Source of the DNA: JAWKUK01 sp041398605
GTDB taxonomy: Bacteria > Planctomycetota > UBA1135 > GCA-002686595
Direction: 5' to 3'
Length of the DNA: 64,000 nt
Assembly (NCBI GenBank): GCA_041398605.1
Contig: JAWKUK010000010.1
Coordinates: 1-64,000 of the forward strand
The translations under genes and the position numbers were made by a program. Below are positions 38,964-48,204 of this stretch, in pieces; positions within the stretch are counted from its first letter, which is position 1; each line of letters begins with the position of its first letter. The notes beneath the pieces were generated by a model. The model did not search any database and was not told where the DNA came from. It saw only the letters and a list, made by a program, of their open reading frames with translations.

Positions 38964-40679
38964 ATGCAGTCCACGACGCACTACGGGCGCCTCCTCGGAG
39001 CGCTGCCCCTGCCCATCCTCCTCGCCACCGCGGCCTCGGCTCAGATCAAGCTCGTCGAAGAGGGTGATGTCCTCACGACGGTCGTCAACGGGCCGTCGCT
39101 CGTGTCGCGCATCGACGACGTCTTCGTCAACAACAACGCCGACTGGCTCCTGCGTCTGGACACGGACGGAGCGGCCACCGAGGACGAGGTCATCATGTTC
39201 AACGGGAACGTGATCTTCCAGCAGGGCACCTCGACCGGGATGACCGCGCCCGTCGGCGCGACGTTCAACTTCCTCGACACGGCGGCGGTCACGGACAACG
39301 GCGACGTGATGGTCCTCGCCAACGTCAACCGCGTGGCGGGTGGAACGACGACTTGCCTCTACTGGAATGGCACGCTCGTGGTCGAGGCGGGCGTGACGCC
39401 GTGCATTGCGACTGGGCTGCCGTCCGGGAACGTCTTCGAGACCGTGTCGGAAGTGTGGGCCAACAACTCCGGCCAGCTCCTGATCAGCGGCCGGACGGAC
39501 ACGGCGCAGGACTTCATCGGCGTCTTCGACCACGATGGAATGGGTAACCTGACGAGCGGCACGATCCTCTCGATCAAGAACGTGCCCCTCGCTGGGCACC
39601 CGACCCCGATCCAGGGCTACTCGTTCTCCCGCACGCGCCAGGCGTTCAACGACAGCGGCAGCGCGCTGTGGTTCGTCGATGACGACCACACGGTCGCGGG
39701 CGGCAGCACCACGAACGATAGCTGGATCTACCTCGACAACGCGCCGCTCTGGCGCGAGGGTGACCCGATCGCGGCGATCCCCGGGAGCGTCTACGACACC
39801 CTCAGCTCGGCGGAGGTCGACCTGAACAACAACGGCGACTACGTGCTGCAGTCCGGCCGTGACGCGTCGTTCAACCTCGACTTCATCATCAAGAACGACA
39901 ACACGGTCATCGCGCAAGAGGGCATGCCCGTCCCCGGTGTCCCCGGCGGCTTTACGCTGACGACCATCGGCAGCACGACGGGCGTCTTCTTGAGCGACGC
40001 GGGCGACGTCCTGTGGTACGGAGACTGGGACGACCCCGACACCGACATCGACACGGGCCTGTTCCTCAATCAGACGCTGATCCTTCAAGAGGGGGTCTCT
40101 ACGATCAACGGCAACGTCATCGACACGATCGCCGCGACCGACAAGACCTTCGCGCTCAGCAACAACGGGCGCTATCTCATCGTCGAGGTCTTCACGATCG
40201 ACCCGCTCGATCCGACCTTCAACGGCGCCTACATCTACGACCTCTCCGCGATGCTCGGCACGAGCTACTGCGGCCCGGCGGTCCCGAACTCGAGCGGCGC
40301 GTCCGCCGTCATCAGCGCAGCGGGCAGCCTCGTCGTCGCCAACAATGACTTCACGCTCCGCGCCCACAGCCTGCCGCTGAACGCCTTCGCGTTCTTCATC
40401 ACGAGCCAGACGCAGGGCAACACCCCGATGGCCGGCGGCAGCACCGGCACCATCTGCCTCGCGGGCGCGGTCGGTCGCGGCGTGGGCAACTCGATCGTCA
40501 GCTCCGGCGCGACCGGCGTCGTCAGCGTCCTCGCCGACCTCACGGCGATGCCGCAGCCCACGGGCTCAGTCGCCGTCATGGCGGGCGAGACGTGGAACTT
40601 CCAGTGCTGGTACCGCGACGCGGTCGGCGGCTCGGCCACCTCGAACTTCTCCGACGGCCTGTCGGTGACGTTCCAGTAG
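38964..40679 (+). CDS. secreted protein with lineage C-terminal module
   Basis: A 571-residue protein. ATG 38964 gives a signal peptide ending in ATAASAQ. Residues 20-420 contain repeated segments of one kind (ADWLLRLDTDGA, NGDVMVLANVNRV, NNSGQLLISGRTDTAQ, NNNGDYVLQSGRDAS, NNGRYLIVEVFTID), which probably fold as a beta-propeller. Residues about 430-571 are the shared module: LGTSYCGPAVPNSSGASAV, LPLNAFAFFITSQTQG, GTICLAGAVGRG, GETWNFQCWYRD and ATSNFSDGLSVTFQ at the C-terminus. The module is probably a sorting or anchoring domain. A strong hairpin terminator follows at 40727. Confidence 0.75.
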   Translation: MQSTTHYGRLLGALPLPILLATAASAQIKLVEEGDVLTTVVNGPSLVSRIDDVFVNNNADWLLRLDTDGAATEDEVIMFNGNVIFQQGTSTGMTAPVGATFNFLDTAAVTDNGDVMVLANVNRVAGGTTTCLYWNGTLVVEAGVTPCIATGLPSGNVFETVSEVWANNSGQLLISGRTDTAQDFIGVFDHDGMGNLTSGTILSIKNVPLAGHPTPIQGYSFSRTRQAFNDSGSALWFVDDDHTVAGGSTTNDSWIYLDNAPLWREGDPIAAIPGSVYDTLSSAEVDLNNNGDYVLQSGRDASFNLDFIIKNDNTVIAQEGMPVPGVPGGFTLTTIGSTTGVFLSDAGDVLWYGDWDDPDTDIDTGLFLNQTLILQEGVSTINGNVIDTIAATDKTFALSNNGRYLIVEVFTIDPLDPTFNGAYIYDLSAMLGTSYCGPAVPNSSGASAVISAAGSLVVANNDFTLRAHSLPLNAFAFFITSQTQGNTPMAGGSTGTICLAGAVGRGVGNSIVSSGATGVVSVLADLTAMPQPTGSVAVMAGETWNFQCWYRDAVGGSATSNFSDGLSVTFQ

Positions 40680-40726
40680 CGCGAGCCGAGGCTCCGTGGA
40701 GGCGATCCGTTCGCTTCCCGGATCGC

Positions 40727-40762
40727 GCGAGCCGCGCTCAGGGTACCCGGAGCGCGGCTCGC
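40727..40762. terminator. bidirectional hairpin terminator
   Basis: Perfect 13-bp arms GCGAGCCGCGCTC and GAGCGCGGCTCGC around a 10-nt loop, lying between two convergent genes (stops at 40679 and 40786). No long T-tract is seen, as usual in GC-rich genomes. Confidence 0.65.
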
Positions 40763-40785
40763 TCTCTCGCGTTCAACGGCTGCGC

Positions 40786-41337
40786 TCAGGCGCGCTTGAG
40801 GAACTCGGTCTTCAGGTAGATCGCCACGCCGTTCACGCGGCCCTCGACGAGCCCCGGGTCGTCGCCGAGCTTGATGCCCTTGACGAGCGTGCCGCGTTTG
40901 GCGGTGAACCCCGCGCCCTTGACGTCGAGGTCCTTGATCAGGGTCACGGAGTCACCCTCTCGCAGCACCGCGCCGTGGCTGTCGACGGCGCTTGGGCGCG
41001 CGTCGCCTGCGGGCACGTCCGCTGCCCAGCTTCGCGTGTCTTCGTCGAGGTAGAGCTGTTCGCGCAGCTCGAGCGCCCACGGCTCGCCGAGGCGCTCGAG
41101 CAGGCGCACGGCCAGCACTTGGATCGCGGGGTGCTCGCTCCAAGCGGCGTCACGCAGGCAGACCCAGTGGTTCGGGTCGAGGGCGGCGCCCGCGTCGCTC
41201 ACCTGAGCGTTGCAGGTCTCGCACAGGACCGCGGCGTCAGGGCGCGGCGAGACGGGGCGCGCGGCGAGGCCTTCCGTCGCGCTGCAGAGCTCGCAGCGGC
41301 CGCCGCTGCGTACGTTGAGGGTCGAATCGATGCTCAT
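40786..41337 (-). CDS. PhnA/YjdM-type zinc-ribbon protein
   Basis: A 183-residue protein. The N-terminal zinc ribbon has CELC and CETC pairs (residues about 15-45). The C-terminal KOW-like domain (DSHGAVLREGDSVTLIKDLD, KGAGFTAKRGTLVKGIKL, GRVNGVAIYLKTEFLKRA) is diagnostic of the PhnA/YjdM family. Despite the name, PhnA is not a phosphonoacetate hydrolase and its role is unknown. The middle region (LAVRLLERLGEPWALELREQ) is longer than in E. coli PhnA. ATG 41337 overlaps the MFS stop by ATGA. Confidence 0.85.
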   Translation of the reverse strand: MSIDSTLNVRSGGRCELCSATEGLAARPVSPRPDAAVLCETCNAQVSDAGAALDPNHWVCLRDAAWSEHPAIQVLAVRLLERLGEPWALELREQLYLDEDTRSWAADVPAGDARPSAVDSHGAVLREGDSVTLIKDLDVKGAGFTAKRGTLVKGIKLGDDPGLVEGRVNGVAIYLKTEFLKRA

Positions 41338-42617
41338 GGAGCTGCTGATGATATCGGCCGGGCGCTCGCTGTGCCCCGGGCAGCGACCGCGAGCGCGCAC
41401 ACGGCCAGGGCCGCGAACGCCGCCCCGACACCAAACGCGACCGTCGGTCCGAAGCGATCCCAGAGGAGGCCCGTGCCAAAGCTCGAGACGAAGGCCGCGA
41501 CGCCCAGCCCAGCATAAAAGAGCCCGAGGGCGGCGCCGCGCTGTGTCGCGGGCACCTGGTCGACGATCAGCGCCTTGCCGACCCCCTCGGTCAACGCCAT
41601 GTACGCGCCGTACAGGACCATCAATGGCCAGAGCCCGAGCGCGTCCCCGGCGTCGGACAGCGCGAGCGCGGCGTAGACCACGGCGTACACCGCCCATCCA
41701 ACGGCGATCAGTCGCCAGCGGCCGAAGCGGTCGCTCCATGCGCCGGCGGGGTAGGAGAGGGCGGAGTACGACGCGTTGAAGGCGGCGTAGAGCAGCACGA
41801 CTTGCACCGGTGTGAAGCCGAGCTCGCGCGCACGCAGCAACAGGAACGTGTCGCTGCTGTTCGCGAGGGCGAAGAGCAGCAGCGCGCCGAGCACGAGCCA
41901 GTACGCGCGTGGGAGGCGCGCGCGCGGCGTCGTGCGTGCTGCGCGCTGGCCTGGGGCGGGCGCGCCCTGCGCGCCTGGCGCGCCTGCCCCAGGCGGCGCC
42001 TCGCGCACGAGCCACGTCAGCGCGAGCGCGCAGCACCCCAACGCCGCGCCGACGAAGAGGACCGTCCGATACACCGCCGGTCCGACGCGCGCCGCGCCCG
42101 CCTCGTCCGGAGAGCGCGCGTTCAACAGCCACAGCAGGAGCGCCGCTGCGAGCACGCCTACGAGCGCGCCCGCCGTGTCGAGCGCGCGGTGGAGCCCGAA
42201 CGCGCGACCGCGCTGCTCGGCCGACACGGCGTCGGCGATGAGCGCGTCCCGCGGCGCGCCGCGCAGGCCCTTGCCGAAGCGGTCGAGGAGGCGCCCCGCG
42301 AGCGCCCACGGCAACGTCGCTGCAGCCGCGATCAGCGCCTTGCCGATGACGGGCAGCCCGTAACCCCAACGGATCCAAGGCACCCGCCGCGCACCCATGC
42401 CGCGCCGGTCGCTGCGGATGCCAGCGGTCGCGGACATCAGCGCGACGAGCAGCAGCGCCGCGCCCTCCAGCGCGCCGAGCTCTGACTTCGTCGCACCGAG
42501 GACGTCGACGAGGTACAGCGGGAGCAGCGGATAGATCATCTCGCCGGAGACGTCGGCGAAGAACGACACCCAGCTCAGAACCCAGACCGAGCGCGGCAGC
42601 GGCGAGCCCATCTTCAT
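41334..42617 (-). CDS. MFS transporter
   Basis: A 427-residue major facilitator with about 12 transmembrane segments. It has the motif-A-like loop SDRRGMGARR after TM2-3, RLLDRFGKGLRGAPRDALIA, and the repeat AGAWSDRFGRWRLIA in the second half. These features match the subgroup next to fosmidomycin-type and YajR-like exporters. The substrate cannot be told. ATG 42617 (MKMGSPLPRSVWVLSWVSF) is preferred over an upstream extension. It is co-translated with the PhnA-like gene. It is divergent from the secreted protein gene at 42954, with a 336-nt gap that shows no other feature. Confidence 0.8.
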   Translation of the reverse strand: MKMGSPLPRSVWVLSWVSFFADVSGEMIYPLLPLYLVDVLGATKSELGALEGAALLLVALMSATAGIRSDRRGMGARRVPWIRWGYGLPVIGKALIAAAATLPWALAGRLLDRFGKGLRGAPRDALIADAVSAEQRGRAFGLHRALDTAGALVGVLAAALLLWLLNARSPDEAGAARVGPAVYRTVLFVGAALGCCALALTWLVREAPPGAGAPGAQGAPAPGQRAARTTPRARLPRAYWLVLGALLLFALANSSDTFLLLRARELGFTPVQVVLLYAAFNASYSALSYPAGAWSDRFGRWRLIAVGWAVYAVVYAALALSDAGDALGLWPLMVLYGAYMALTEGVGKALIVDQVPATQRGAALGLFYAGLGVAAFVSSFGTGLLWDRFGPTVAFGVGAAFAALAVCALAVAARGTASARPISSAAP

Positions 42618-42953
42618 TGCGGGCGGACCACTCGCAGCGGAGCTGATCGCAGAGGTCGTGCTTCTGGTGCGCCTGCCCTCGGACGGGTCAACTTGCGATC
42701 GCATCTCACACGCAAGCCCCCGCCGTGAGTGTAGGCGGAGGTCGTGCGGGCGCTCCTGGGAATGACTCGCCGGTAAGCGCCGCCAGCGCGCAGCGCGGTC
42801 ATGCTCGTGGGGCAAGCGAGGCCGGGGCCCGGCTGAGTTGGCTCATGCACGTTGGGCAGCCTAGCGCAAAGGGCGTGAGCGCACCTCGCGACCCTCTGCG
42901 ACGTGCACGTCCGGCATCGCTCAAGGCTCGAACTCTCTCCGAAACGAACCACG

Positions 42954-44009
42954 ATGAAGCGACTCCTCGGCGGAACCAAGTGCATCCTCGTCCTCGGTGC
43001 AAGCGTGCTTGGCGTATGGGGGGCGCCGTCCGCGTCTGCTCAAGGCTTCGCCTACGAGCAGCCCATGACAAGTGGCGGCGGCATCCTTCGCTCGTCACAG
43101 CTTTGGATCGATCCGTCCGGCCAGAACGACCTCGACTCCGACGCCATCGCGTGGGAGGACTTCGAGCTGCCCGTCGCGGCCACGATAACGAAGGTGCGTT
43201 GGTGGGGGCAGGTGGCGCCTTCGCTCGGGTTCCGCATCTCGTTCTTCCACCAAGACCCGAACACGGTCGCGGTCCAGCCGGACATGTTCGCCGCTGGGAG
43301 CCACCCGATCCAGCAAGCGGAGTACATGAACTTCACCCAGGTCGCCGCTGGCGGTGGGATGTACCGCTTCGAGGCGACCCTTGTCGCGCCGCTGCAGTTC
43401 GACGCGCACACGCGTTACTTCGTCTCCGTCGTGGGGCGCACGCCGATCGCTTATGCGACCTGGGGCTGGGCGTCGAGCCCGGTCGGCGTGCACGGGACCT
43501 TCTGGTGGCAGCGCGGCGCGCACATGTTCTTCCACCTCGGTGATGAGCGCGCCGTGGCGCTCGCGACAGCGGCGGGCTGGCCGATCGGCGCGAGCTACTG
43601 CGCCGCTGCCAACAACAGCACCGGCACGTCGGCAGTGATCGGCGCCTTTGGTAGCGCGTCCGCTGCGCTGAACAACGCGTCGTTGTCGGCGCACTCCTTG
43701 CCGCCGTCTTCGTTCGGCTTTTTCATGGCGAGCCGTACGCAGGACTTCGTCGCAAACCCGGCTGGCAGCCAGGGGAACCTGTGCCTCGGGGGCTCGATCG
43801 GTCGCTTTGTTGGCCCCGGCCAAGTGCAGAGCTCTGGCGCTGTGGGGCAGTTTGCGCTGGCGCTCGATTGGAGCCAGATCCCGACGCCCACCGGGCCTGT
43901 GCAAGCGAACGTGGGCGAGACGTGGAGCTTCCAGGCCTGGTACCGCGACTCGTTCGTGGGCCAGCCGACGTCCAACTTCTCGAACGGCGTGGCCGTGCAG
44001 GTGTTGTGA
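42954..44009 (+). CDS. secreted protein with lineage C-terminal module
   Basis: A 351-residue protein with signal peptide (KRLLGGTKCILVLGASVLGV, cleavage after SASAQ). Residues about 30-215 form a jelly-roll-like domain (DAIAWEDFELPVAATITKVR, FRISFFHQDPN, YRFEATLVAPLQFDAHTRYF) seen in planctomycete 'choice-of-anchor' type proteins. From about residue 220 comes the shared module: IGASYCAAANNSTGTSAVIG, LPPSSFGFFMASRTQ, QGNLCLGGSIGRF, GETWSFQAWYRD and PTSNFSNGVAVQVL. It is likely exported to the cell surface or released. Confidence 0.75.
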   Translation: MKRLLGGTKCILVLGASVLGVWGAPSASAQGFAYEQPMTSGGGILRSSQLWIDPSGQNDLDSDAIAWEDFELPVAATITKVRWWGQVAPSLGFRISFFHQDPNTVAVQPDMFAAGSHPIQQAEYMNFTQVAAGGGMYRFEATLVAPLQFDAHTRYFVSVVGRTPIAYATWGWASSPVGVHGTFWWQRGAHMFFHLGDERAVALATAAGWPIGASYCAAANNSTGTSAVIGAFGSASAALNNASLSAHSLPPSSFGFFMASRTQDFVANPAGSQGNLCLGGSIGRFVGPGQVQSSGAVGQFALALDWSQIPTPTGPVQANVGETWSFQAWYRDSFVGQPTSNFSNGVAVQVL

Positions 44010-44030
44010 GCGTGTGGCGCGGCCTCCTCT

Positions 44031-45383
44031 TCAGTCGACCCAGCGCGCTCCGATAGGCGTTGCGTCGGGGGCGACAGGCAAGGGCAACGCGACGTAGCTC
44101 AGGCCGCTGCCCATGGGCTGCGTGAGCGGGAAGACGCGGACCTCGATGACGGCGTCGGCAGCGAGCAGGAAGCGCGTCTGACCTTCGAGGGTGTCGTCGC
44201 CGATGCGCAGCGCGAGGCGCGCGGTGGCGCCAGGGCGCAGGCCTGTGAGTTCGACCGAGCCGCTCGCTCGCTCCTCAGGGGTGAGCGTGCGCCGCACCAG
44301 CGCGCGCCAGACCTCGGGTGGGGGCCCTTGCGGCGCGTCGTCTTGCTCGCCGCTCGCGGCCGCGCCGCCGTTCGGCGGTCCGCCTTGGCCCCGGCTCCCC
44401 CTCGCCCGGCCGCCCTGTGCTGCCCCACCTGGCTGACCCGCGCCTGGTTGACCCTGGCCTTGGCCTCGCCCGTTGCGCCGCGCGCCTTGAGGGGTCGGCT
44501 GCTGAACGCTCGCCAGTTGGGCGCGTGGCGCCTCGCCGTCGCTGGGCGTGGCCTGCGCGCCGCGTATGTCGCTGCCGCCGCTGGCACCTTGGTCCGTCGC
44601 GTCGCCCTGTGGGCGCGTCCGCCCGCGGCGGCCGGTGTTGCCGGCCGCAGGGTCCGCTGGAACGCCAGCCGCGCCGTTGCCCCGGCCACGGCGGCCGTTG
44701 CCAGCGTTGCCTCTCCCTTGGCCGGGCGCGGCGCTCGGGTCGCGCAGCGCGAGGACCTCCAAGGCGACCGGCTCGTCGCCGGCGGGCAGACCCTCGAACA
44801 CGATGCGCAGGGCGGCGGTCCCCGAGATGGTCGCTGCCGCGCGTGCGGGGCCTGCGAGCACCCGCGGCGGGCTGGGTTCGAAGCGCGGCTCGCCCGGCGC
44901 GCCGACGGCGAGGCGCCACGGACCCGGGCCGGGCGCGGTCAGGGAGAACGCCCCCGTTTGGCCCGTACGCGCGGTGACGTAGTCCGTGAGCCTCGCATCG
45001 GCGGGCGGGAAGGGCACGCCGGTCGCGAGCAGCCAGACGCGCTCGCCGGCGACCGGCGCGCCGAGGCGGTCGCGCACGTCACCCTCGACCGTGGCGCGCG
45101 TGGTCGCGGAGGCGAGCGCGTGACCAGGGGGCGCTGAGGGCAACTGGGGCGTCGGAGTCGATGCCGCGGCAGCCGTGCTGGTCGCGGCAAGCTGCGCGCT
45201 CGCCGCGGAGTCCGCGCCTCTCTGCGCCTCCATGCGCCGTTCGACGGGCTGGGTGGAGGCCGGCGTGAGGGCCCCCGATGGGCGCAGCGGGCCAGCGCCC
45301 GCGCTGGGGGGCGGGGAGTCGAGGAAGGTCCAAGCTGCCGCGCCAATGGCAGCGCACAGCACAAGGAGGATCAGCGCGCGCAT
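44031..45383 (-). CDS. membrane-anchored carboxypeptidase-regulatory-like protein
   Basis: A 450-residue protein. The N-terminal segment (RALILLVLCAAIGAAAWTFL) is a membrane anchor or signal. An Ala/Ser/Pro/Thr-rich linker follows (about 25-95), then a carboxypeptidase-regulatory-like sandwich (ATVEGDVRDRLGAPVAGERV, ARTGQTGAFSLTAPGPGPWR). Residues about 225-350 are low-complexity Gly/Arg/Gln/Asn-rich, probably disordered, and then a final beta domain closes the protein. No enzyme motif is seen. It is likely a surface or periplasmic structural protein, convergent with the gene ending at 44009. Confidence 0.6.
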   Translation of the reverse strand: MRALILLVLCAAIGAAAWTFLDSPPPSAGAGPLRPSGALTPASTQPVERRMEAQRGADSAASAQLAATSTAAAASTPTPQLPSAPPGHALASATTRATVEGDVRDRLGAPVAGERVWLLATGVPFPPADARLTDYVTARTGQTGAFSLTAPGPGPWRLAVGAPGEPRFEPSPPRVLAGPARAAATISGTAALRIVFEGLPAGDEPVALEVLALRDPSAAPGQGRGNAGNGRRGRGNGAAGVPADPAAGNTGRRGRTRPQGDATDQGASGGSDIRGAQATPSDGEAPRAQLASVQQPTPQGARRNGRGQGQGQPGAGQPGGAAQGGRARGSRGQGGPPNGGAAASGEQDDAPQGPPPEVWRALVRRTLTPEERASGSVELTGLRPGATARLALRIGDDTLEGQTRFLLAADAVIEVRVFPLTQPMGSGLSYVALPLPVAPDATPIGARWVD

Positions 45384-45691
45384 AGTGGGGTCAGAGGCTC
45401 AACCCGGAGCCGGGCGCCACGTTCCGTGTGGCGCTTGGATCGCGCCCAAATCAGCGCGTGCAGCATGCGCTCGAAGGGAGCGTCGCGCCGAGCCAAATCC
45501 ACGGATCGCGCGGGGGGTGAGCGGTTTCGCCCCTACGACGCCCCTGCCCCGTCCCTGTCGCCGCACGGTGGAGCACGCTGCGGGGCGCGCCTCGGGCTTG
45601 GGCGTCCGTTGGCACGCCGCTTGCCCTGTGACGGGCCGCGCGGATTCCACGGATCGCTGTCCACCGACCTGAATCAGCGCCCCTACGAGCT
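45384..45691. other. intergenic promoter region, nothing specific seen
   Basis: About 310 nt between divergent genes. It presumably carries promoters for both sides, but I find no clear -35/-10, sigma-54 or operator sequence. Confidence 0.4.
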
Positions 45692-46759
45692 ATGGCATGT
45701 TCTCTGAAGTTGATGGTGTCCTTGTCCGCCTTCGCCCTCACGTCCTGGTCGCCGGCCCGGGCGCAGGGCTATCGCCTCGACGACGGGACGCCCGAGTGGG
45801 GCTCTGGTCAAGTCGGCACCGTCACGCTTGAAGCTGGGATCATGCAGTGCTTCCAGGTGCCAGGCGGCGGGATGGACGTGATCCGCGATATCTCCGTTGT
45901 CCTCGAGCGGTACTACACCCCGTCGCAATACGGCTCGCTCGAAGGGCAACCGATTCAGATCGCCGTGTGGGACGACCCCAACGGTGACCGCAACCCGTCG
46001 GACGCCGTGCTGCTCGGCAGCTACGCCGGGCACGTCGCGGCGCATACTCGCACCGATCACTTCATCACGTACTCGTTCCCGCAGCCGATCCCGGTCAGCG
46101 GGCGCTTCTTCGTCGGTGTGTCGGTGCCTGCGGTCGGGAGCCACTCGGCGATCGGCGCGGTCGATACGAGCCAAGGCTATCGCTGGGACTCTTGGACCTT
46201 CAGCAACAGCTTCGGGCCCGTGAACCTTGCGCAACTGCACTTGAACTCGTCGCCGCCGCACAACGCGTTCCTCCTGGGACGCTTCCTCCTGCGCGCGAAC
46301 GAAGGCGACTACGGGGCGCCGCTCGGTTCGTCCTTCTGCGATCCAGCCGCGGTGAGCTCGTCGGGCTTGCGCGCGGAGTTGACCGCGTGTGGGATCGAGG
46401 ATCAGCAGGTGGGGGCGTATCGGCTCCGGCTCGTGACACTGGGCCTCCCGGTGGACACGCTCGGCTTTTACCTCGCGAGTCAGACGCAGGTCCCGGTGAC
46501 CACCGTGCCAAATTCCCAAGCGCGCCTCTGCTTGGGCGGGACGGTGCTGCGCATCGGGCCGAGCATCGGGGCCGTGAGCTGGTCGAAGTCGATCGTGTGG
46601 GAGGTCGACCTCGCCAACATCGATGGCTACGGGGCAGGGATCCCTGGCCTCGACGTCGTCGCCGCCGGCCAGACATGGGGCTTTCAGCTCTGGTTCAGGG
46701 ACCGCAACCCGAACCCGACCTCGAACATGAGCAACGGGGTCAGCGTGACGTTCCAATGA
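45692..46759 (+). CDS. secreted protein with lineage C-terminal module
   Basis: A 355-residue protein with signal peptide (CSLKLMVSLSAFALTSW, cleavage after PARAQ). Residues about 30-215 form a beta-sandwich of the same kind as the 42954 protein (QIAVWDDPNGDRNPSDAVLL, PQPIPVSGRFFVGVSVPAV). The shared module starts at LGSSFCDPAAVSSSG and ends in GQTWGFQLWFRDRNPNPTSN and MSNGVSVTFQ; the core (RLCLGGTVLRIGPSIG) is more diverged than in its neighbours. Its stop overlaps the next start (ATGA), so both proteins are made together. Confidence 0.75.
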   Translation: MACSLKLMVSLSAFALTSWSPARAQGYRLDDGTPEWGSGQVGTVTLEAGIMQCFQVPGGGMDVIRDISVVLERYYTPSQYGSLEGQPIQIAVWDDPNGDRNPSDAVLLGSYAGHVAAHTRTDHFITYSFPQPIPVSGRFFVGVSVPAVGSHSAIGAVDTSQGYRWDSWTFSNSFGPVNLAQLHLNSSPPHNAFLLGRFLLRANEGDYGAPLGSSFCDPAAVSSSGLRAELTACGIEDQQVGAYRLRLVTLGLPVDTLGFYLASQTQVPVTTVPNSQARLCLGGTVLRIGPSIGAVSWSKSIVWEVDLANIDGYGAGIPGLDVVAAGQTWGFQLWFRDRNPNPTSNMSNGVSVTFQ

Positions 46760-48081
46760 ACGCGAGATCCACACAGGTAGGCGCGCTTCGCGCCTTGGGC
46801 GTGCTCTGCGCGGCTCCCGCCTTCGCGCAGGGCGGCGACACGTGCGCGGCTGCGGTCGCGCTCCCGGGGCTCGGCAGCTATCCCTTCGACACGACGTCGG
46901 CGACGACCTCGGGCTTCAACGGCGGAGGCGGCTGCGCCCCGACCGCCAGCGCCATGCACCGCGACCTCTTCTGGACCTTCATCGCGCCTGCCGACGGCAA
47001 CTACGAGTTCGACACGTTCGGCTCATCGTTCGACACCTTGCTGACGGTCCATCGCGGCGCTGCGTGTGGCGCAACCTGCATCGATCACAACGACAACTTC
47101 ATGTTCTTGCAGAGCCGCGTGCGCGTCGTCGGCGCTCACGCGGGCGACGCCTACTTGGTGCAGGTCGGGGGTTACCTCACCGAATACGGGGCGGGGTCGC
47201 TGCAGGTCTCGTCCTTCGCGGACGCGTGCGCGGCGATGTACTCGTTGGACTACCTCGAGGGCGGCGATGATTGCGCGAGCGCCTTGCCCATCGGGCCTGG
47301 CACCTATGCGGGTCTCCAAGTCAGTGAGACGGACCCCGACTTCTATTCGATCGAGGTCGCGAGCGGCGCTACCGTCACGATCGATGCCCGCGCGACCTAC
47401 GTCGGAGGAGACCTCACGCTGTACCTGTGGGACCCGCTGGTGGCGTGTGACCGTTACACCAGCCCTGTTCCGAGCTACCTCGCGGTCAGCGCCAACAACC
47501 TCTACACAGGGACGTTCGACGAGCGCGTTCGCTTCACGAACTCTACCCCTGCGCAGCGCACGCTCATTGTCCATCTGCGCATGGAGTCCATGGACGGCTG
47601 CGCTGGGTATGACCTGCTCGTCGACGGCGCGCTCGGTGCTCTGACCGCGGCGCCGCTGGGCGCGAGCTATTGCGCGGGCGTCGCGAACTCGACCGGCTTG
47701 GCGGGTCAGGTCTTCGCGCTCGGGTCGGAGCGTGTCATCGATGACCGCGTCACGCTGCTCGCGAACCAGCTCCCGCGCGCGTCCTTCGGCTATTTCCTCA
47801 CTTCGCGGCTCCAGGGCCTCGCCGTACAGCCAGGAGGGAGCCAAGGGAACCTCTGCCTCGCTGGCGCAGTCGGGCGGTTCGTTGGCCCTTTGCAGATCCA
47901 GAGCTCGGGCGAGGCGGGCACGATCCGGCTCGTGCTCGAGCTCGGGCTCCTCCCGCAGCCCTCGGGTACGGCTGCGGCGCAGGCCGGGGAGGTCTGGAAC
48001 TTCCAGCTCTGGCATCGTGACTCCGCCGGCGGCAGCGCCACGTCGAACTTCACAAGCGGCCTGGCGCTCACCTTGCAGTGA
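46756..48081 (+). CDS. secreted protein with pre-peptidase-like domains and C-terminal module
   Basis: A 441-residue protein with signal peptide (GALRALGVLCAAPAFAQ). Two beta-sandwich domains resembling bacterial pre-peptidase C-terminal (PPC) domains follow: about 25-160 (DTCAAAVALPGLGSYPFDTT, RDLFWTFIAPADGNYEFDTF, AYLVQVGGYLTEYGAGSLQV) and about 170-300 (DDCASALPIGPGTYAGLQVS, DPDFYSIEVASGATVTIDAR, GDLTLYLWDP). The shared module runs from LGASYCAGVANSTG to GEVWNFQLWHRDSAGGSATS and NFTSGLALTLQ. It overlaps the upstream gene by 4 nt; a strong hairpin follows the stop. Confidence 0.75.
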   Translation: MNARSTQVGALRALGVLCAAPAFAQGGDTCAAAVALPGLGSYPFDTTSATTSGFNGGGGCAPTASAMHRDLFWTFIAPADGNYEFDTFGSSFDTLLTVHRGAACGATCIDHNDNFMFLQSRVRVVGAHAGDAYLVQVGGYLTEYGAGSLQVSSFADACAAMYSLDYLEGGDDCASALPIGPGTYAGLQVSETDPDFYSIEVASGATVTIDARATYVGGDLTLYLWDPLVACDRYTSPVPSYLAVSANNLYTGTFDERVRFTNSTPAQRTLIVHLRMESMDGCAGYDLLVDGALGALTAAPLGASYCAGVANSTGLAGQVFALGSERVIDDRVTLLANQLPRASFGYFLTSRLQGLAVQPGGSQGNLCLAGAVGRFVGPLQIQSSGEAGTIRLVLELGLLPQPSGTAAAQAGEVWNFQLWHRDSAGGSATSNFTSGLALTLQ

Positions 48082-48120
48082 CCCTCCGCCTGGCTGGATG
48101 GGCCGCGCTTTCACAACGCG

Positions 48121-48156
48121 CAGCGCGCGCCCCCGAAGCCTCGGGAGCGCGCGCTG
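48121..48156. terminator. long GC hairpin terminator
   Basis: CAGCGCGCGC and GCGCGCGCTG pair as perfect 10-bp arms, and an inner CCCGA/TCGGG pair extends the stem around an AGCC loop. It lies between convergent genes that stop at 48081 and 48205. Confidence 0.65.
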
Positions 48157-48204
48157 TAAGGAGCCCCCGGCGTCATCGCTGCCGGGACCTGTGGCGTAGT
48201 CGGA

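Noticed and set aside
38745..40367. 540-residue minus-strand ORF opposite the secreted protein
   Set aside because: Arg/Val/Asp-rich antisense translation of a real gene with a signal peptide and the shared module; typical GC-rich shadow.
46192..46755. Upstream extension of the 46756 protein
   Set aside because: It overlaps the intact 45692 gene in another frame; ATG 46756 follows directly and begins a signal peptide.
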